Source of the DNA: Prevotellaceae bacterium MN60
GTDB lineage: Bacteria > Bacteroidota > Bacteroidia > Bacteroidales > Bacteroidaceae
Reading direction: 5' to 3'
DNA: 64,000 nt
Assembly: GCA_900199555.1 (NCBI GenBank)
Contig: FZQZ01000003.1
Coordinates: 1 to 64,000, forward strand
Position numbers and translations under genes: made by a program. Below, one piece after another: positions 8,743-18,192 of this stretch (its first letter is position 1; the number at the start of each line of letters is the position of its first letter). The notes beneath the pieces were generated by a model, which worked only from the letters and a program-made list of their open reading frames with translations, ran no database searches and was not told the origin of the DNA.

Positions 8743-8773
8743 CGTTCAACGTTCAACGTTCAATGTTCAACGT
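8743..8773. repeat. Heptamer tandem repeat CGTTCAA/TGTTCAA
   Basis: Three CGTTCAA units, one TGTTCAA and a partial unit start directly after the stop of the transglycosylase gene and end 10 bases before the spoT start. The same heptamers recur at 61433-61471 (same strand) and, as complement, inside the gene at 59652-59707. Confidence 0.85.
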
Positions 8774-8783
8774 ATAAAGGTTA

Positions 8784-11060
8784 ATGGTTATGGATGAAGA
8801 GCAGATGATGTGTGAAGCCACAGACGAGAAGCTGATAAATGATGCGTTTCAACGACTACTGGATAGCTATCTGGCATCGCGCCACCGCAAGAAGGTAGAC
8901 ATTATCACAAAGGCATTTAACTTTGCTCGTCAGGCACACAAAGGGGTACGCCGACTCAGTGGTGAGCCCTATATCATGCACCCCATCGCTGTGGCACAGA
9001 TAGCCTGCGAAGAGGTGGGACTGGGTTCAACCAGTATCTGCGCTGCACTCCTGCACGACGTGGTAGAGGATACCGACTATACCACCGAAGACATTGAGAA
9101 TATCTTTGGCGCCAAGATAGCCCAAATCGTGGACGGACTGACGAAGATTAGTGGTGGTATCTTTGGCGAACAGGCCTCTGCTCAGGCCGAGAACTTCAAG
9201 AAACTATTGTTGACAATGAGTGATGACATACGCGTCATCCTCATCAAGATATGCGACCGACTGCACAACATGCGAACGCTGGAGTCGCAACCTGCCAACA
9301 AGCAATACAAGATAGCCGGAGAGACGCTGTATATCTATGCGCCACTGGCTAACCGACTGGGACTCAACAAGATTAAATCGGAATTGGAAAATCTTAGTTT
9401 CCAATACGAGCACCCAGAGGAATACAACAATATCAAAGCCAAACTGGCTGACACCGAGAAGTCACGTCACGAACTGTTCGACCAGTTTACAGCTCCTATC
9501 GAGGAAGCCCTCAACCAGATGGGCGTAAAGTATGAGATTAAGGAACGCGTAAAGACGCCCTACTCCATCTGGAACAAGATGCAAAACAAGCATGTGACCT
9601 TTGACGAGGTGTACGATATCTTGGCTGTGCGCATCATCTTCACACCCAACAAGCGCGAAGAGGAAATCAACGAGTGCTTCAACATCTATGTAGCCATATC
9701 GAAAATCTATAAGAGTCATCCAGACCGATTGCGCGACTGGCTGAGTCATCCGAAGGCCAATGGTTATCAGGCACTGCACGTAACCCTGATGTCGAAGCAA
9801 GGACGATGGATAGAGGTGCAGATTCGAAGCGACCGCATGAACGAGGTGGCAGAGCAGGGATTTGCTGCTCACTGGAAATATAAGGAGGGCGAGGATGCCG
9901 AATATACGGAGGACGAGAGCGAGCTGAACGACTGGCTGCGCACCATCAAGGAGATACTCGACGATCCACAGCCCGATGCCATGGACTTTCTTGATGCCAT
10001 TAAGCTGAACCTCTTTGCTACCGAGATATTTGTCTTTACACCTAAGGGAGAAATCAAGACGATGCCTTCGGGATGTACGGCACTCGACTTTGCCTTCTCG
10101 ATACATACCTTCCTCGGCTCGCATTGTATCGGTGCGAAGGTCAACCATAAGCTGGTGCCACTGAGCCATAAGCTACAAAGTGGTGACCAGGTGGAGATTC
10201 TAACTTCTAAAGCGCAACACGTGCAGCCCTCATGGATTAACTTTGTCTCTACTGCAAAGGCCAAAGCCAAGATACAAGCTATACTGCGACGTGACAGTCG
10301 TGAGATGCAGAAGTTAGGCGAAGAGAGATTTGCTGAATTCCTGAAGAAGAACAACATTGAGAGTAATGCTAACGCCATTGATGAGCTCACCGAATTCCAC
10401 GATATGCGCAATCGTGAAGACTTCCTGCAGGCTGTGGGCAACAAGACTATCCTGCTGGGCGAAAAGGATGTGGACGAGTTGCAAGGCAAAAACTCTAACG
10501 AGAAGTCTGGCTGGCGCAAACTGGTACCATTCTTAGGCAGAGGAAAGCAGAAGAAGACGGTAGAGGAAGAGCAACAGCAGAACCTCTTCGTAGTTCCCGA
10601 GAAGTTTAATCGCAAGAAGCCCATCTATATCACCGACGACAACATCGGCCAGTATAAGTTTAAGCACTGTTGTCACCCGATTCCAGGCGATGATGTATTA
10701 GGATTTATCGATGGCAAGCACCAGATAGAGATTCACAAGCGCACTTGTCCTGTGGCTACCAAGTTGAAAGCCAGCTTCGGCAATCGCATCCTCGATGCAA
10801 AATGGGACATGCACAAGAAGTTATTCTTCAACGCCACCGTACGCCTACAGGGTATCGACCGCGTAGGAATGTTGTTGGACATCTCACAAGTTATCTCCTC
10901 ACAGATGAACGTCAATATCCACAAGCTGACCATTGCCAGCGAGGAGGGAGTATTTGATGGTAGCGTAGAGTTGCGCGTACACGACCGCGAGGATGTGAAA
11001 GACATCATCGACCAGTTGAAGAAGATTCCTGATATTCAGGATGTAACGCAAATCAAGTAA
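8784..11060 (+). CDS. spoT: Bifunctional (p)ppGpp synthetase/hydrolase, RelA/SpoT family
   Basis: A 758-residue long RSH protein. The HD hydrolase domain (~55-200) keeps HDVVEDTDYT and DRLHNMRT, so hydrolysis should be functional. The synthetase domain (~250-390) has RLRDWLSHPKANGYQALH and IEVQIRSDRMNEVAEQG. A TGS domain (~420-480; IFVFTPKGEIKTMPSGCTAL) and a C-terminal zinc-finger/ACT region (HCCHPIPGDDVLGFI; GMLLDISQVISSQMNVNI) complete the family layout. It sets the alarmone level in starvation. The first ATG (8784) gives MVMDEE; 8790 is an alternative. It ends 8 bases before the convergent MerR-like gene. Confidence 0.94.
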   Translation: MVMDEEQMMCEATDEKLINDAFQRLLDSYLASRHRKKVDIITKAFNFARQAHKGVRRLSGEPYIMHPIAVAQIACEEVGLGSTSICAALLHDVVEDTDYTTEDIENIFGAKIAQIVDGLTKISGGIFGEQASAQAENFKKLLLTMSDDIRVILIKICDRLHNMRTLESQPANKQYKIAGETLYIYAPLANRLGLNKIKSELENLSFQYEHPEEYNNIKAKLADTEKSRHELFDQFTAPIEEALNQMGVKYEIKERVKTPYSIWNKMQNKHVTFDEVYDILAVRIIFTPNKREEEINECFNIYVAISKIYKSHPDRLRDWLSHPKANGYQALHVTLMSKQGRWIEVQIRSDRMNEVAEQGFAAHWKYKEGEDAEYTEDESELNDWLRTIKEILDDPQPDAMDFLDAIKLNLFATEIFVFTPKGEIKTMPSGCTALDFAFSIHTFLGSHCIGAKVNHKLVPLSHKLQSGDQVEILTSKAQHVQPSWINFVSTAKAKAKIQAILRRDSREMQKLGEERFAEFLKKNNIESNANAIDELTEFHDMRNREDFLQAVGNKTILLGEKDVDELQGKNSNEKSGWRKLVPFLGRGKQKKTVEEEQQQNLFVVPEKFNRKKPIYITDDNIGQYKFKHCCHPIPGDDVLGFIDGKHQIEIHKRTCPVATKLKASFGNRILDAKWDMHKKLFFNATVRLQGIDRVGMLLDISQVISSQMNVNIHKLTIASEEGVFDGSVELRVHDREDVKDIIDQLKKIPDIQDVTQIK

Positions 11061-11067
11061 TAAGGAA

Positions 11068-11418
11068 TTATTCCAGATAATCCATCTGTTTTTTCAGTGC
11101 CTGCAAATCGTCGCGGACACTGATTAAGCGTGTAAGTACCTCAGACTTACGATCGGCACCATTACGGTTGCTATTGATAATCTTCTTGGCAGCAGCCAAC
11201 TTAAAGCCACGCACCTTGACCAAGTTGTGAATAAGACGTATCTGCTCAATATCTTTCTCCTGATATTGACGTATCTTGGCAGGACCACTGGTTTTGGGCT
11301 TCAGATATGGGAATTCCTGCTCCCAATAGCGCAGGGTACTCTCATTAACGCCGAACATCTCAGCGACCTCCTTGATGGAATAATAAAGTTTCAGATTCTT
11401 ATTCAGATTCAATGCCAT
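11068..11418 (-). CDS. Small MerR-type transcriptional regulator
   Basis: A 116-residue protein starting MALNLNKNLKLYYSIKEVAE. The MerR winged helix covers residues ~13-80 (FGVNESTLRYWEQEFPYLKP; IRQYQEKDIEQIRLIHNLV), followed by a short coiled-coil dimerisation helix. There is no effector domain and no cysteines for metal sensing, so it resembles the small MerR-like proteins common in Bacteroidetes rather than MerR itself. The ATG at 11418 begins the conserved domain; the frame is open further upstream but without homology. Its promoter is at 11447-11476, divergent from alaS, and the target genes are unknown. Confidence 0.88.
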   Translation of the reverse strand: MALNLNKNLKLYYSIKEVAEMFGVNESTLRYWEQEFPYLKPKTSGPAKIRQYQEKDIEQIRLIHNLVKVRGFKLAAAKKIINSNRNGADRKSEVLTRLISVRDDLQALKKQMDYLE

Positions 11419-11446
11419 AATGTTACTCTTAGATACAATATCATCG

Positions 11447-11476
11447 CAAAGATACAAACATTTTTTCAATGAACAA
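11447..11476 (-). promoter_or_regulatory. Promoter of the MerR-like gene
   Basis: Read on the minus strand: TTG at 11476-11474, 19 bases, TATCTTTG at 11454-11447. The start codon lies about 25 bases downstream of the predicted transcription start. Confidence 0.7.
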
Positions 11477-11520
11477 TAAAAAGATGCGCATTTTTTTCTT
11501 TGAAACACATGTTTTTTGAT

Positions 11521-11569
11521 AAAAAAAGAATAAATTCTTTTGTTTTGTGCTAGCTTAGTCGTACCTTTG
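11521..11569 (+). promoter_or_regulatory. alaS promoter with upstream palindrome (half of the repeated module)
   Basis: TTTG at 11539-11542, 19 bases, TACCTTTG at 11562-11569. A small inverted repeat (AAAGAAT-AA-ATTCTTT, 11525-11540) overlaps the -33 region. The A-run/palindrome/TTTTG/GCTnnnTTnGTACCTTTGCAG pattern is shared with the proximal promoters at 5006 and 45410. Confidence 0.72.
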
Positions 11570-11601
11570 CAGTCAAATTGGAAAAAATTAGAAGAAAAGA
11601 T

Positions 11602-14265
11602 ATGATGACAGCCAACGAGATTCGTGACTCTTACAAGAAATTCTTTGAGTCGAAACAACACGCCATCGTGCCCTCTGCACCGATGGTTATCAAAGATGAC
11701 CCCACGCTGATGTTCACCAACGCGGGTATGAACCAGTGGAAAGATATTATTCTTGGCACACGTGACCCAGAGCCACGTCGCCGTGCTGATACTCAGAAGT
11801 GCTTGCGCGTAAGTGGTAAGCACAACGACTTGGAAGAGGTAGGTCACGACACCTATCACCACACCATGTTCGAGATGCTGGGTAACTGGTCGTTTGGTGA
11901 CTACTTCAAAGAGGGAGCCATCGACATGGCATGGGAGTATCTCGTTGATGTACTGAAGCTGAATCCAGAAGACCTCTATGTAACTGTTTTCGAGGGTTCA
12001 CCCGAAGAGAATATTCCTCGCGACGACGAGGCTGCTAAATACTGGGCTAAGCACGTGCCCGAAGACCATATCATCAATGGTAACAAGCACGACAACTTCT
12101 GGGAGATGGGCGATACGGGTCCTTGTGGTCCTTGCTCAGAGATTCATGTTGACTCTCGTACTCCTGAGCAGAAGGCTGCCAGTGGCAAGAGCGGCCGCGA
12201 ACTGGTAAACCAGGATGACCCACAGGTGATTGAAATCTGGAACCTCGTGTTCATGCAGTTCAATCGTAAAGCTGATGGTTCTCTAGAGAAGCTCTCTATG
12301 AACGTAATTGATACCGGTATGGGCTTTGAGCGCTTGGTTCGCATGATGCAGGGCAAGCACTCTAACTACGATACCGACGTATTCCAGCCTATCATCAAGG
12401 CAGAGCAGGATATCACTGGTCTGAAATATTTCACCTTTGAGGAAGAAACCGAAAATCCTATCAGCAAGGAGCAAGACGACATCAATGTGGCTATGCGCGT
12501 ATGTGCAGACCACCTGCGTGCCGTATCCTTCTCTATTGCTGATGGTCAGCTGCCATCTAATGCAAAGGCAGGTTACGTGATTCGTCGTATCTTGCGTCGT
12601 GCCGTACGCTACGCATACACCTTCCTCGGTCAGAAAGATGGTTTCCTTTATAAGCTCGTTCCTACCCTCGTTCACGAGATGGGCGATGCATTCCCCGAAT
12701 TGAAGGCTCAGCAGCAACTGATTACCAAGGTTATCAAGGAAGAGGAAGACAGCTTCTTGCGTACACTCGACAAGGGTATCTCTATGCTGGACAAGGCCAT
12801 GGAGGAACTGAAGGCACAGGGCAAGACCGAACTGGATGGTGTACAGGCTTTCCGTCTGTTCGACACCTATGGCTTCCCTCTCGACCTCACCGAGCTGATT
12901 TGCCGTGAGAATGGTTTCACCGTTAATGAGGATGCCTTTAATGCTGAGATGCAGAAGCAGAAGGAACGTGCTCGCAACGCTGCTGCTGTAGAGAACAGCG
13001 ACTGGGTAGAACTGGCTCAAGGCGAACAGCAGTTCGTGGGCTACGACTATACAGAATACAACTGTCACATCCTGCGCTACCGCAAGGTAACCCAGAAGAA
13101 GAACGAGTTCTACGAGTTGGTACTTGACGCTACTCCTTTCTATGGTGAGATGGGTGGTCAGGTAGGTGACTGCGGTGTACTCGTCAACGAAGAAGAGACT
13201 ATCGAGATTATCGATACTAAGCGTGAGAACAACCAAAGCATACATATCGTAAAGCAGTTGCCCAAGAACCCTGCTGCAGAGTTCATGGCATGCGTAGATA
13301 CTGACAAGCGCGACGCTTCAGCTGCCAACCATACTGCTACCCACCTGCTCGACTATGCCTTGAAGCAGATTCTTGGCGACCACGTAGAGCAGAAGGGTTC
13401 ATTCGTTAGCCCTGACACCCTGCGCTTCGACTTCTCACACTTCGAGAAGGTTACCGATGAGCAGTTGCGCGAGGTAGAGCGTATGGTCAACGACATGATA
13501 CGTCAGGACATCCACATTGACGAGCATCGCGATGTGCCTTTCGACGAGGCTAAGAAGCTCGGCGCCATCGCCCTCTTCGGTGAGAAGTACGGCGACAAGG
13601 TGCGTGTGGTTCGCTTCGGTCCCTCTTGCGAGTTCTGTGGTGGTATCCATGCCACTTCTACAGGTCGCATCGGATTCTTTAAGATTCTTTCTGAGAGTAG
13701 TGTCGCCGCAGGTATTCGTCGTATTGAGGCACGCACTGGTAAAGAGTGTGAAGAATTGCTGTATCAGACAGAGGACATTCTGAAAGCAGTGAAGTCATTC
13801 TTCAACAATGCCAAAGACCTGCAGGGTGTTATCAAGAAGTATATTGAGGAGCATGATGCCATGAAGAAGGAGATAGAAGGTTTCCAAGCTCAGGCTGTAG
13901 AGCGCGCTGCCAAGAAACTCGTAGAGAAAGCTCGCGAGGTAAATGGTGTGAAGGTTATCACCAGCGTGATGCCAATGTCGCCTGCTGCTGCTAAGGACCT
14001 TGCCTTCAAGATTCGTGCAGCTGTAGAGGGTTCACTGCTCTGCGTATTAGGAACCCATGACAACAACAAGCCTCAGCTTTCTATCATGATGAGCGACGAT
14101 ATGGTAAGCGACCACGGACTGAATGCTGGTCAGATGGTTCGCGAAGCTGCTAAACTTATCCAAGGTGGTGGCGGTGGTCAGCCTCACTTCGCACAGGCTG
14201 GCGGTAAGAGTGTTGACGGACTCTCTGCTGCTGTTGACAAAGTCATAGAGTTGGCAAAACTCTAA
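11602..14265 (+). CDS. alaS: Alanyl-tRNA synthetase
   Basis: An 887-residue class II synthetase that attaches alanine to tRNA-Ala. The N-terminal catalytic core holds [20 protein letters not shown] and [13 protein letters not shown]. The editing domain has [11 protein letters not shown] (~580) and the zinc-binding [11 protein letters not shown] (~675). The C-terminal DHHA1 part has [14 protein letters not shown] (~860). The ATG at 11602 (followed by a second at 11605) starts [15 protein letters not shown]; a TTG upstream is in frame but adds nothing conserved. The gene has its own promoter and ends at a bidirectional terminator shared with purN. Confidence 0.97.
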   Translation: MMTANEIRDSYKKFFESKQHAIVPSAPMVIKDDPTLMFTNAGMNQWKDIILGTRDPEPRRRADTQKCLRVSGKHNDLEEVGHDTYHHTMFEMLGNWSFGDYFKEGAIDMAWEYLVDVLKLNPEDLYVTVFEGSPEENIPRDDEAAKYWAKHVPEDHIINGNKHDNFWEMGDTGPCGPCSEIHVDSRTPEQKAASGKSGRELVNQDDPQVIEIWNLVFMQFNRKADGSLEKLSMNVIDTGMGFERLVRMMQGKHSNYDTDVFQPIIKAEQDITGLKYFTFEEETENPISKEQDDINVAMRVCADHLRAVSFSIADGQLPSNAKAGYVIRRILRRAVRYAYTFLGQKDGFLYKLVPTLVHEMGDAFPELKAQQQLITKVIKEEEDSFLRTLDKGISMLDKAMEELKAQGKTELDGVQAFRLFDTYGFPLDLTELICRENGFTVNEDAFNAEMQKQKERARNAAAVENSDWVELAQGEQQFVGYDYTEYNCHILRYRKVTQKKNEFYELVLDATPFYGEMGGQVGDCGVLVNEEETIEIIDTKRENNQSIHIVKQLPKNPAAEFMACVDTDKRDASAANHTATHLLDYALKQILGDHVEQKGSFVSPDTLRFDFSHFEKVTDEQLREVERMVNDMIRQDIHIDEHRDVPFDEAKKLGAIALFGEKYGDKVRVVRFGPSCEFCGGIHATSTGRIGFFKILSESSVAAGIRRIEARTGKECEELLYQTEDILKAVKSFFNNAKDLQGVIKKYIEEHDAMKKEIEGFQAQAVERAAKKLVEKAREVNGVKVITSVMPMSPAAAKDLAFKIRAAVEGSLLCVLGTHDNNKPQLSIMMSDDMVSDHGLNAGQMVREAAKLIQGGGGGQPHFAQAGGKSVDGLSAAVDKVIELAKL

Positions 14266-14274
14266 GCAACATAA

Positions 14275-14316
14275 AAAAATAAGAGGTGTTCATCTGAGCA
14301 CCTCCTATTATTTTTA
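14275..14316. terminator. Bidirectional terminator between alaS and purN
   Basis: GAGGTG at 14283-14288 pairs with CACCTC at 14299-14304 and is flanked by an A run on the left and TATTATTTTT on the right. It can end transcription from both convergent genes. Confidence 0.8.
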
Positions 14317-14892
14317 GAACATATCATTGATCACCTGTTCGACGATGCGAGGATAGTGCTCCATCTCAAGCAGGTGTTCTTTTTCTGCTATGTCGTCAAC
14401 AGTATCATCGGGTGATAGCGCCACACGATACTGAGCAATAATTTCACCTGAGTCGCATATTGGCGTAACATAATGAACAGTCATTCCCGTCTCCGTCTCT
14501 CCAGCTTCTTTCACAGCCTCGTGCACATGACGCCCCCACATACCTTTCCCACCATACTTAGGCAACAATGCGGGATGGATATTGATGATACGATGCGGAT
14601 AGGCATCAACAAGGAAGTTGGGGATAAGGGGTAAGAAACCTGCCAGCACGATAAAGTCGATATGATGCGCCTGCAGTAATGGCATCATCACCTGAGGGTC
14701 GTTTAGTTCGGGCTTAGGAGTTACTGCTGTAGCTACGCCCAGATTCTTTGCTCTCACCAGTGCGTAGGCATCAGCCTTGTTGCTCACCACAAGGGCACAG
14801 TTTATGCGCTCGGAATCCTTGAAGTAGCGTATCAAGTTCTCACAATTTGTGCCACTTCCCGACACAAAGATTGCAATGTTTACTTTCTCCAT
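14314..14892 (-). CDS. purN: Phosphoribosylglycinamide formyltransferase
   Basis: A 192-residue enzyme of purine synthesis that transfers a formyl group from 10-formyl-tetrahydrofolate to GAR. The glycine-rich start IFVSGSGTNCENL, the FIVLAGFLPLIP block and the catalytic INIHPALLPKYGGKGMWG (Asn, His) are present, followed by TGMTVHYVTPICDSG with the catalytic Asp. The ATG at 14892 (MEKVNIAIF) matches the family N-terminus; 14898 is a close alternative. The gene stands alone, with a good promoter at 14910-14941. Confidence 0.94.
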   Translation of the reverse strand: MEKVNIAIFVSGSGTNCENLIRYFKDSERINCALVVSNKADAYALVRAKNLGVATAVTPKPELNDPQVMMPLLQAHHIDFIVLAGFLPLIPNFLVDAYPHRIINIHPALLPKYGGKGMWGRHVHEAVKEAGETETGMTVHYVTPICDSGEIIAQYRVALSPDDTVDDIAEKEHLLEMEHYPRIVEQVINDMF

Positions 14893-14909
14893 ATTCATAA
14901 AATTGCAGA

Positions 14910-14941
14910 CAAAGATAACTCTTTTTCCATGAAACTCCAAA
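14910..14941 (-). promoter_or_regulatory. purN promoter
   Basis: Minus strand: TTTG at 14941-14938, 20 bases, TATCTTTG at 14917-14910. No PUR-box-like palindrome was noticed nearby. Confidence 0.7.
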
Positions 14942-15090
14942 TTTTAATATATTTTTCGAGCCGATATCTTTATTAGATTGAATGAATAATGGAATCCTTC
15001 TATCAGTATAGAAAACAGGCAAAAAACAATCATTATCCACAAATTTGCACTATTTAACATAAGAAAAATACCCTTTAAGATATTTTTATA

Positions 15091-15098
15091 TATCTTTG
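15091..15098 (+). promoter_or_regulatory. Probable -7 element for the lipoprotein hydrolase operon
   Basis: TATCTTTG at 15091-15098 lies 30 bases before the ATG at 15129. A clear -33 TTTG is not present at the usual distance, so an activator may be needed. Confidence 0.5.
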
Positions 15099-15128
15099 TA
15101 GGTAAAATAAAACCTAAAACAGTGGATT

Positions 15129-16466
15129 ATGATAAAGAAAGTGTTGTGGATGTTGGTCACCATCCTTACATGTGGCCTTATGTTTATATCATGTTCGAAC
15201 AATGATGATTCAAACCCTAGTTCTGGTCGCACATACAAACTCGACCAAAAGATAACCAACCGTCGGGAGTGTCACGCACTAAAAGCTATTGCCGACGATG
15301 CACTAAACCTAAAATTCCGTCAGATTGTATTCGAATATACCAGCGTTGGGCCTGATTTGAAAACACCAACACGACTAACGGGTGTCATCTCGATGAATCC
15401 TGCCGTATATAATAAGGAGGTCTCACCACGCGGACTGATGCTCTATAACGAGTTTACTTGTGCCAAGCATGGTGAGCGTACCTCGCAAAACGAGATTGAT
15501 GATATTGGGCTCTACATGAACAAGTACGAGAATCTTATCATGGTTTCAGCCGATCTCTATGGATGGACACTTACCGAAGATAAGCCGCAGGCATATTGCT
15601 GTCCTGAGATTACCAGTGTGGAGACCGTTGATGCTTGGGATGCCGCCATGCAGATTCTAAAAGACGAAGGCTATGACATCAGCGGGTTGCCTACCTTTAA
15701 TGTGGGCTACAGCAGCGGCGGTTTCTCGGCACTTGCCGTTCAGCGCTACTGCGACGAGAAGCGTCCCGACCTTCATTGGAACCTTACCTCGGCGGGGGCA
15801 GCTCCCTTCGACATAAACAGCGTATATATCAGCAACATTACCAGTCCCACCTCTGGTTATGCCTGTTCTTTTCCACTCGTGGTGGTAGCTTACAAGGAGA
15901 CTTACCACATGGACTTTGACTATAAGGATGTGTTTGTAGAGCCTCTTGCCAGCAACATTCAGAAGTGGATTCTCTCCAAAGACTACGGCACATGGGAGAT
16001 CAACAAACTCATTGCTGGTGGCGATGAGACATTGGCAAAAAACTGCCCCGTCAACCTTATTCTGACGCCTGCTGCGCTCGACCAAGAATCACCCATTGGT
16101 AAGAAACTTGCGAAGAAATTCCGCGAGAACTCCCTTTGCGGCGAGGGACAGACCTGGCAGCCCAGCACCAAGACCAAGTACTATATTATGCACTCTGCTG
16201 GCGACAAATACATGGACTGGCACGTGGGCGAAGAGATGGCCAACTACCTAAAGATGCACGGCTGCAACGTCGAAACCGAATTTGGCGACTGGGGCAACCA
16301 CGTAGACTACGGACTCTTCCAACACATCGGCAAAACCATTCTCCTGATGGAAGACTGCATGCCCGACAAGGATGCTGCCAGGGAGCAGGCAATAAAGGAT
16401 GCTATTGACAAGGCCAAAGAGTATATCAGAGACAAGGTCTATGATATGACGGGTATCCCCCTATGA
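15129..16466 (+). CDS. Secreted alpha/beta hydrolase lipoprotein (secretory-lipase-like)
   Basis: A 445-residue predicted lipoprotein. The signal ends in the lipobox FISC at residue ~22, followed by NNDDSN, a polar tether. The alpha/beta hydrolase fold has the nucleophile elbow GYSSGG (~195). Candidate acid and His residues of the triad are in HSAGDKYMDWH and DWGNHVDYG. The sequence resembles bacterial relatives of secretory lipases that cleave ester bonds, but the substrate is unknown. A second hydrolase gene follows 49 bases downstream, so the two are probably co-transcribed. The last ~40 residues form a charged helix (KDAAREQAIKDAIDKAKEYI). Confidence 0.8.
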   Translation: MIKKVLWMLVTILTCGLMFISCSNNDDSNPSSGRTYKLDQKITNRRECHALKAIADDALNLKFRQIVFEYTSVGPDLKTPTRLTGVISMNPAVYNKEVSPRGLMLYNEFTCAKHGERTSQNEIDDIGLYMNKYENLIMVSADLYGWTLTEDKPQAYCCPEITSVETVDAWDAAMQILKDEGYDISGLPTFNVGYSSGGFSALAVQRYCDEKRPDLHWNLTSAGAAPFDINSVYISNITSPTSGYACSFPLVVVAYKETYHMDFDYKDVFVEPLASNIQKWILSKDYGTWEINKLIAGGDETLAKNCPVNLILTPAALDQESPIGKKLAKKFRENSLCGEGQTWQPSTKTKYYIMHSAGDKYMDWHVGEEMANYLKMHGCNVETEFGDWGNHVDYGLFQHIGKTILLMEDCMPDKDAAREQAIKDAIDKAKEYIRDKVYDMTGIPL

Positions 16467-16515
16467 TTCATAAGTAAAACAAACAGATAGAGAAACCAAA
16501 TAATTAGAAATCGAA

Positions 16516-18171
16516 ATGAAAAAATTCTATTTAGCAGCAATAGGACTGCTCGTGATGTTAGCTGTCAGTGCACAGAATGTGGAGACAGCCGATTTGCATC
16601 AGCCCGTAAATGTTAACGATGCCGTGGTAACAGGTGGTGTGCTGCGCACCCAAGTACTGCGCGACTCGCTCATGATGAATTCAGAGACAGGACGGATGGA
16701 AAAGGCGCCTGTCGTTGTCGATTACTTAGACGTGCCTGTTGACGAACTGGGTAGCAAGCCCGAGGAAGCGATAGAGGCCGCCAAGGCAGCCCGTCGTTCG
16801 GCGATGCGCCGTGCCAGTGCCTCCAACTGGCTGGACTATGGCGACTACTACAGCGGCGTGGCCTATTATCTCTACACCTTTAACTACCCATCCATCGACA
16901 AGCATGGCAACAGGATTATACTCTCGTCGCTGATGGCATTTCCCTATTTCACAGAAAGCAACTGGAATGATGGCTATCGCTTCAACAACATTGTCATTGG
17001 TTGCCATTGCACCATCACCAGCAACAAGGAGTGTCCGAGTTTGTACCCTTCAGGAGGCTTCTTCCAATCGGATGTCAACATGATGCAGTATTATGCCTCA
17101 TGGGGTAAGGGAATCAGGAAGGCCAAGGATGACCCCGCATACTACAACGTGCTTATCATGCCCGACTACGAGGGCTACGGCGTTACCAAAGATCGTCCGC
17201 ATCCTTACCTCTATCAGGAACTTACCGCCCGTCAGGTAATAGATGGTGTCCGTTATGGCATCGCCTTGTTTAAGCAGGGCAGGTTTACTGGCAAGGATGA
17301 GAGTGTTTCACCCCAGTGGGCGCAGCGTTCCGATGCTTTCCGCTATGGCAAGTATTTTTCTATAGGTGCTTCGCAGGGCGGCTCTGTAGCGATGGCTGTC
17401 CAGCGCTTCATCGAGCAGAACAACCTGACCGAAGAGTTTCCTTTTAAAGGCTCCATCTGCGCTGATGGCCCCTACGACCCCGTTGCTACGCTGAAGTATT
17501 ATATGAAAGAGGATACTGGTTCCGGTCACGAAGCTGGCGAATTAACCATGCCTGTTGCCATTGCACTGATTATCAAGGGCATGCTTGATACCAATCCGCT
17601 GATGATGAAGTATAAGCCCACCGACTTCTTCACGCAGCTGTTTCTCGATACGGGTATCCTCACTATAATTGCCGACAAGCAATATCCTTCGTTAGAGATG
17701 ACCACCGACGATGTGAAAGCCCACCTGAAGTCATTGGCTAAGAATGAAAAATACAAAAATATGCTTACGTCGGATGGCAGGGCTAAGCTGGAATATGTTC
17801 TTACGGACAGAGGCTGGGATTATATGACTAAGCTGGCGAAAGACCAAGAATTGCCTCCGTATGAGGAAATGGACGACCTGATCAGTGCCTTGGAGAGTAA
17901 CAACCTGACAAAAGGCTGGACTCCCCAGCATCCTATATGTTTGTTCCATTCTATGCGTGACACGGTGGTGCCCTATCCTAATTGTGTCAATGCCAGAGAT
18001 ATCTTCCATAGTATGGTTACGCTCTATCTGCTTGACATATATACCTCCCAAGACCATATAAAAGCTTGTACAGACTTTATGTTTAATGCTTGGGGTACCT
18101 CTCCTGACATCAAGTTCATACGTACTCTCTTCAACTATGGAGACAATCAGTATCCGCCATACAATAATTAA
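16516..18171 (+). CDS. Secreted alpha/beta hydrolase
   Basis: A 551-residue exported protein with a signal peptide MKKFYLAAIGLLVMLAVSAQ. The nucleophile elbow GASQGGS lies near residue 281. Likely acid and His positions are in HSMRDTVVPYPN and SQDHIKACTDF. It is related in layout to the preceding lipoprotein hydrolase but diverged and longer, with an N-terminal ~110-residue extension. It has no lipobox, so it may be periplasmic or fully secreted. Ester- or acyl-hydrolysis is inferred from the fold; the substrate is unknown. The BspA-like gene begins 21 bases after the stop. Confidence 0.8.
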   Translation: MKKFYLAAIGLLVMLAVSAQNVETADLHQPVNVNDAVVTGGVLRTQVLRDSLMMNSETGRMEKAPVVVDYLDVPVDELGSKPEEAIEAAKAARRSAMRRASASNWLDYGDYYSGVAYYLYTFNYPSIDKHGNRIILSSLMAFPYFTESNWNDGYRFNNIVIGCHCTITSNKECPSLYPSGGFFQSDVNMMQYYASWGKGIRKAKDDPAYYNVLIMPDYEGYGVTKDRPHPYLYQELTARQVIDGVRYGIALFKQGRFTGKDESVSPQWAQRSDAFRYGKYFSIGASQGGSVAMAVQRFIEQNNLTEEFPFKGSICADGPYDPVATLKYYMKEDTGSGHEAGELTMPVAIALIIKGMLDTNPLMMKYKPTDFFTQLFLDTGILTIIADKQYPSLEMTTDDVKAHLKSLAKNEKYKNMLTSDGRAKLEYVLTDRGWDYMTKLAKDQELPPYEEMDDLISALESNNLTKGWTPQHPICLFHSMRDTVVPYPNCVNARDIFHSMVTLYLLDIYTSQDHIKACTDFMFNAWGTSPDIKFIRTLFNYGDNQYPPYNN

Positions 18172-18192
18172 TGATGAAAAACAGCAACAACG

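Noticed and set aside
12283-13245. A 320-codon minus-strand open frame
   Set aside because: It is antisense to the conserved alaS coding sequence and has no family features; it is a shadow caused by codon bias.
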